64,000 nt of DNA from Hymenobacter cellulosivorans (GTDB lineage: Bacteria > Bacteroidota > Bacteroidia > Cytophagales > Hymenobacteraceae). Under the pieces are notes generated by a model that was not told where the DNA came from, ran no database searches, and saw only the letters and a program-made list of their open reading frames with translations. A program made the position numbers and the translations under genes. Every line of letters starts with the position of its first letter. The first letter of the stretch is position 1. This document shows positions 61,314 through 64,000 of the stretch, piece by piece. Location: assembly GCF_022919135.1 (NCBI RefSeq), contig NZ_CP095049.1, forward strand, positions 2,546,501 to 2,610,500. Reading direction: 5' to 3'.

Positions 61314-62003
61314 TCACTTCATAGAAACCTCCTTGGCTTTGGCCGGGCGCTTCGCTACGCGGGTTTTCCCAAAATCAAAAAACCGGTACACTTCCTCGGT
61401 CTCCTCGAAGCGCAGCTCCAGCTGGGCCTTGAGGCGGCGCAGGGCGCGGGCCAGCTTCAGCCAGTCGGCGGACAGGGCCACGCGGGCCTGGGAAATAGCC
61501 GCGTCGGCGGTGTCCCGGCTCTCGTCGGCACTAGCCAGCTGCTGGTAGGCAGCTTTGGCAGCAGCGGGCAGGCTGGGCTGGCCCAGGCCGGCGGCGTGCT
61601 TGGTGTAGAGGTCAAGCAGCAGCTTAGAATCCTGAAGCAATTCATGCTGGTCGAGGCCGGTGAGCTTACCCCGGGTATACTTCCTAAAGTCGGCGTAGGC
61701 CGGGAGCTTACGCAGCTTGGGCGTCACGTAGTCCTTCATCGTGTCGTCCACGAAGGTGAGCCACTGCCGGCGGGCCATCCGAAACGCCTCCGTGCCCCCG
61801 CTCGTGGATTCGTCGGCATCGGTCAGGTTCACATCGAAGCCGTTGAGGGCCGCTTCCAGGGCCGTGAGGTGGGCGTTAAACTCGTTGCCGAGCTCGGCCT
61901 GCTTCACGGCCAGGTGAGTAGCCGCGCCCAGGGCTTTAAAGTTGGTGCGCGACATGGGCAGCGTCGCGAAAAAGTTGTCGAAATAACTCTGGTAAGCAGG
62001 CAT
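61314..62003 (-). CDS. hypothetical protein, 229 aa, helical
   Basis: 229 residues, no signal peptide, almost wholly alpha-helical by composition (FDNFFATLPMSRTNFKALGAATHLAVKQAEL, ALTALEAALNGFDVNLTDADE, later LELRFEETEEVYRFFDFGKTR) with a basic tail. No family recognised. Its 3' end touches the palindrome array. Confidence 0.6.
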   Translation of the reverse strand: MPAYQSYFDNFFATLPMSRTNFKALGAATHLAVKQAELGNEFNAHLTALEAALNGFDVNLTDADESTSGGTEAFRMARRQWLTFVDDTMKDYVTPKLRKLPAYADFRKYTRGKLTGLDQHELLQDSKLLLDLYTKHAAGLGQPSLPAAAKAAYQQLASADESRDTADAAISQARVALSADWLKLARALRRLKAQLELRFEETEEVYRFFDFGKTRVAKRPAKAKEVSMK

Positions 62004-62032
62004 AATGAAGAGGTAAATAAGTACATAAAATA

Positions 62033-62060
62033 GCCCGACCCGGCAAGGCCGGACCGGGCG
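62033..62060 (-). terminator. hairpin upstream of the 229-aa gene, likely 3' to the toxin genes
   Basis: GCCCGACCCGGC pairs imperfectly with GCCGGACCGGGC around AAG; similar in sequence to the hairpin at 56375-56405. It lies between the PIN gene stop (62113) and the start at 62003. Confidence 0.5.
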
Positions 62061-62112
62061 TAAGGTATTGAGGAACTGAAGTTAGGCAAGCGGAGGTAGG
62101 CGGGTTTATTTT

Positions 62113-62538
62113 TTAACTACCTGTTATGGCCTGGGCTACTGCTTCGGCCGGTGTCAGAACGAGTACCGTAGCGTCGCGGAAGCCTTGCGGGTCGCGGGTA
62201 ATGATAGCCGTAATAGCAGGTGCCGCCGTAGCGGCAAAATACTGTAAGGCGTCTTCGAAATCGGGGAAACCGGCAGCTAGAGCCTGCTGTACCGTGGTGG
62301 CATCTACTGACACTACTTGCACCAATCGAGTCAGCTTACTCAAAGCAGCTAGCGTCTGCTCGTGGGTCTTTGTTTTTCGAGTGATGTAGTAAGCGGTAGC
62401 GAAGGATAAACTGGCGGCATACAGCTGTAACTGCTGGCGGCGGGCCAGCTCCAGCAGGGCAGCAGCATCGAGCGCGAAGGGAAGGCGACCCAGCAGAAAA
62501 TCAATCAGCACGTTTGTATCCAGAAACCAGTGTTTCAT
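62113..62538 (-). CDS. PIN domain toxin-like RNase (VapC family)
   Basis: 141 residues. MKHWFLDTNVLIDFLLGR carries the first acidic pair of the PIN active site (Asp 7, Asp 13); a central Glu/Asp pair and PDFEDALQYFAATAAPAITAIITRD supply the others, including the conserved final Asp. PIN toxins cut tRNA or other RNA. Its ATG overlaps the end of the upstream antitoxin gene (ATGA), the usual antitoxin-toxin order. Confidence 0.85.
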   Translation of the reverse strand: MKHWFLDTNVLIDFLLGRLPFALDAAALLELARRQQLQLYAASLSFATAYYITRKTKTHEQTLAALSKLTRLVQVVSVDATTVQQALAAGFPDFEDALQYFAATAAPAITAIITRDPQGFRDATVLVLTPAEAVAQAITGS

Positions 62539-62845
62539 TTCAGATACTTAGCGGTCAGATATTCGTCGCGGGCCTCTTCGACGGTCATGCCCTGCGGTAG
62601 CGTCACCGACCCCATCAGCGCCAGAATCTCGGGGATATTTCCAGCGTTGGCGTGGTGCCAGCCTGCTTTCCTAATGACACGATAGTTGCTTCGGGTCTTG
62701 ACTCTTCCACGGTAATCTTCGGCTTAGCAGTCAGGCTTAGCAAGGTATCTTCGACTAGTGCTGCCAAAGTCTTACCCTGGGCCTTGGCATAATCTTCGGC
62801 CTGCTGGGCCAGGTGGTCGGGAAGGTTAAGCGTGAGTTGGGTCAT
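62535..62845 (-). pseudogene. antitoxin (DUF6364-like) with a frameshift
   Basis: Starts at the ATG 62843-62845: MTQLTLNLPDHLAQQAEDYAKAQGKTL is the front of a DUF6364-type antitoxin (ribbon-helix-helix-like). The frame closes early after TTPTLEISPRFWR. In the next frame the natural end appears: NIPEILALMGSVTL, then MTVEEARDEYLTAKYLK with a TGA that overlaps the toxin ATG. Total length 311 bases, one short of a 103-residue protein. A single-base deletion between about 62640 and 62690 explains it; a sequencing error is equally possible. Confidence 0.78.
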
Positions 62846-62904
62846 GGCAGTGGCAGTTAGCTACGGAAGATACGCAGAACGGCGGGGAGAAGTGCCCCGG
62901 GGCG

Positions 62905-63049
62905 CCGTCGCTCGTCTCTGCCGAGTGACCATTATGCGGAGGGGCTGTGCCCCGAGGGGCCCGCGCCGTACGGTGATTCTGTTTGCGCGGCTCAATTCGC
63001 AGCATAGCTGCTCACACGTAGGCGTCACTCGGCACAGCCGAGCGACTGC
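62905..63049. repeat. imperfect inverted repeat upstream of the antitoxin
   Basis: GCCGTCGCTCGTCTCTGCCG... (62905-62930) matches the reverse complement of 63022-63049 at most positions (the loop contains GGGGCTGTGCCCCGAGGGGC). REP-like element between the antitoxin start and the 208-aa gene end. Confidence 0.6.
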
Positions 63050-63058
63050 GGGACTTGA

Positions 63059-63685
63059 TTATTCAATAACAATATTTCCACTAACCATAAAACCTACTGG
63101 CAGTAAGTATTCATTGAGGCAATGGCCATGTGTTGCCATGCTATAACCTTGCATCATAAGCATAAATGAATCCTGCATACTTTGCGGTGAAATACCTATC
63201 AAGTCACTTGTTATCCTATTCGTCTCGATGACCTTAGTTAATTTAATGACAATGTATTTCGAGGTATGCACGGAGATAATGGTTCCGAACAGATTCTCGG
63301 GTTGTTCGCTAATCATAATGCGTACGGTTTGACCTTTTAAGGACTGCTCCTCGCCCGAATATGGAGCCTGAGAGCCAATGGGAATCCAAAATGGAAGCCT
63401 TTTTCGCGCAATAAAACCTGATAGGAGTCCGTCGCCAGCTCTGGAACCATATCTCCACTTGATATAGGGCCGGGCTGAGTTGCTAGGCTCAAAGTCAATA
63501 GAGAGATATTCCCGCTCTTCCGCGTTCAGCTCGCGCACGGTCCCATTCTCCTCTACATAGACATACTTAAATTCGGGGCCAGGGATGCGCAACGGAAATT
63601 CTGCCAGGAGATTGAGGATAAGAATAAACAAAATCAGCAAGCAAACTAGGGCAACCAGGGCACCGAGGATATACAGTAAAAACAT
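63059..63685 (-). CDS. hypothetical membrane protein, 208 aa, AT-rich
   Basis: 208 residues. One strong N-terminal transmembrane segment (LLYILGALVALVCLLILFILILNLL, 3-27) and a soluble beta-rich remainder with no motif I recognise (GPEFKYVYVEENGTVRELNAE..., ...KGQTVRIMISEQPENLFGTIISVHTSKYIVIK). GC content is clearly lower than in the surrounding genes, which suggests recent acquisition. Confidence 0.6.
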   Translation of the reverse strand: MFLLYILGALVALVCLLILFILILNLLAEFPLRIPGPEFKYVYVEENGTVRELNAEEREYLSIDFEPSNSARPYIKWRYGSRAGDGLLSGFIARKRLPFWIPIGSQAPYSGEEQSLKGQTVRIMISEQPENLFGTIISVHTSKYIVIKLTKVIETNRITSDLIGISPQSMQDSFMLMMQGYSMATHGHCLNEYLLPVGFMVSGNIVIE

Positions 63686-63755
63686 AGCGGGCTATAGTAT
63701 AGAAGATGGACTAGCTGGAGCAATCCGAAAGTAATAGAAAATGAATGCTTAATGC

Positions 63756-64000
63756 CTACGCCGCCGTATCGCCCACCTCATCCTCATCATCCACCATCAC
63801 CCTCGCCAGCTTCTCGATATTCAAGCTTCTTGCCGAGGCGTCGAAAATCTCGCGGTAGGTGCCGCGCAGGTCGTAGAGTTGCTCGTGGGTGCCGCTTTCC
63901 ACCATGCGGCCCTGCTTCATGACGTAGATACAGTCGGAGTCCACGATTTGGGCCAGGCTATGGGAGATGATGACCACCGTGCGGCCTTTCTTGATGGCGT
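63756..64000 (-). CDS. ABC transporter (MsbA-like), C-terminal part, cut by window edge
   Basis: The last 81 codons of an ABC exporter ATPase. RTVVIISHSLAQIVDSDCIYVMKQGRMVESGTHEQLYDLRGTYREIF contains the H-loop His and the D/E-rich C-terminal part of the nucleotide-binding domain, typical of fused permease-ATPase exporters. The 5' part is beyond the window. Confidence 0.88.
   Translation of the reverse strand, partial: AIKKGRTVVIISHSLAQIVDSDCIYVMKQGRMVESGTHEQLYDLRGTYREIFDASARSLNIEKLARVMVDDEDEVGDTAA

Noticed and set aside
1..64000. tRNA or rRNA genes
   Set aside because: I looked for T-loop words such as GGTTCGA(A/G)TCC and conserved rRNA words and found none convincing; a covariance search would be decisive.

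Overview
The window is GC-rich bacterial chromosome, most likely a Hymenobacter-like member of the Bacteroidota (Cytophagales). The evidence is the gene order bamD - rpoZ - coaBC - DUF4835 - recN - fabI, an RpoZ of the Bacteroidota type, a secreted protein with a type IX (T9SS) C-terminal sorting domain, BshA of bacillithiol synthesis, TAnnTTTG-type promoter boxes close to start codons, and outer-membrane proteins ending in Phe. I saw no tRNA, rRNA, CRISPR array, prophage or transposase gene.

Layout. 0-7 kb: a glycerol block on the minus strand (glpD, then glpK overlapping glpF by 4 bases). glpD is separated from a divergent GNAT gene by ten 21-bp tandem repeats; small hypothetical genes and a gene remnant follow. 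7-17 kb: a TIM-barrel isomerase, a secreted penicillin-acylase-like hydrolase, a divergent oxidoreductase/cupin pair, two AraC regulators and an SDR. 16.6-33.7 kb is mostly core: A-type Fe-S carrier, bshA, a NagZ-beta-lactamase fusion, mutL, two rhomboids, an AlkD-like protein, mdh, tilS, an OstA/LptA-like protein, bamD, rpoZ and a coaBC split into two reading frames by a hairpin element. 33.7-39.3 kb: DUF4835 gene, an inserted T9SS-exported FG-GAP gene, recN and fabI. 39.3-53.6 kb is mixed: two D-2-hydroxyacid dehydrogenases (one frameshifted), a tail-specific protease, a CYP152-type P450 peroxygenase, a TerB-like protein, an OprP-like porin with a C-terminal frameshift and an M1-like peptidase. 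53.6-64 kb is accessory: two paralogous lipoproteins, an orphan barstar, Tag glycosylase, a PRISE-type reductase, several unknowns, a 42-bp-spaced palindrome array, a PIN toxin with a frameshifted antitoxin, and the 3' end of an ABC exporter.

How genes work together. glpF/glpK/glpD form the glycerol uptake - phosphorylation - oxidation route. OstA-like protein and BamD belong to outer-membrane biogenesis. CoaC and CoaB together make phosphopantetheine. MutL, RecN, Tag and the AlkD-like protein are DNA repair functions.

The most notable non-coding signal is the number of palindromic intergenic elements of several unrelated families: perfect or near-perfect stems of 18-31 bp, three of them starting at or inside a stop codon, one splitting coaBC, and two phased arrays (21 bp and about 42 bp). 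Three genes (41.0-42.0, 50.0-51.2 and 62.5-62.8 kb) each carry one apparent single-base deletion; two of these fall in G runs, so assembly error must be excluded first.
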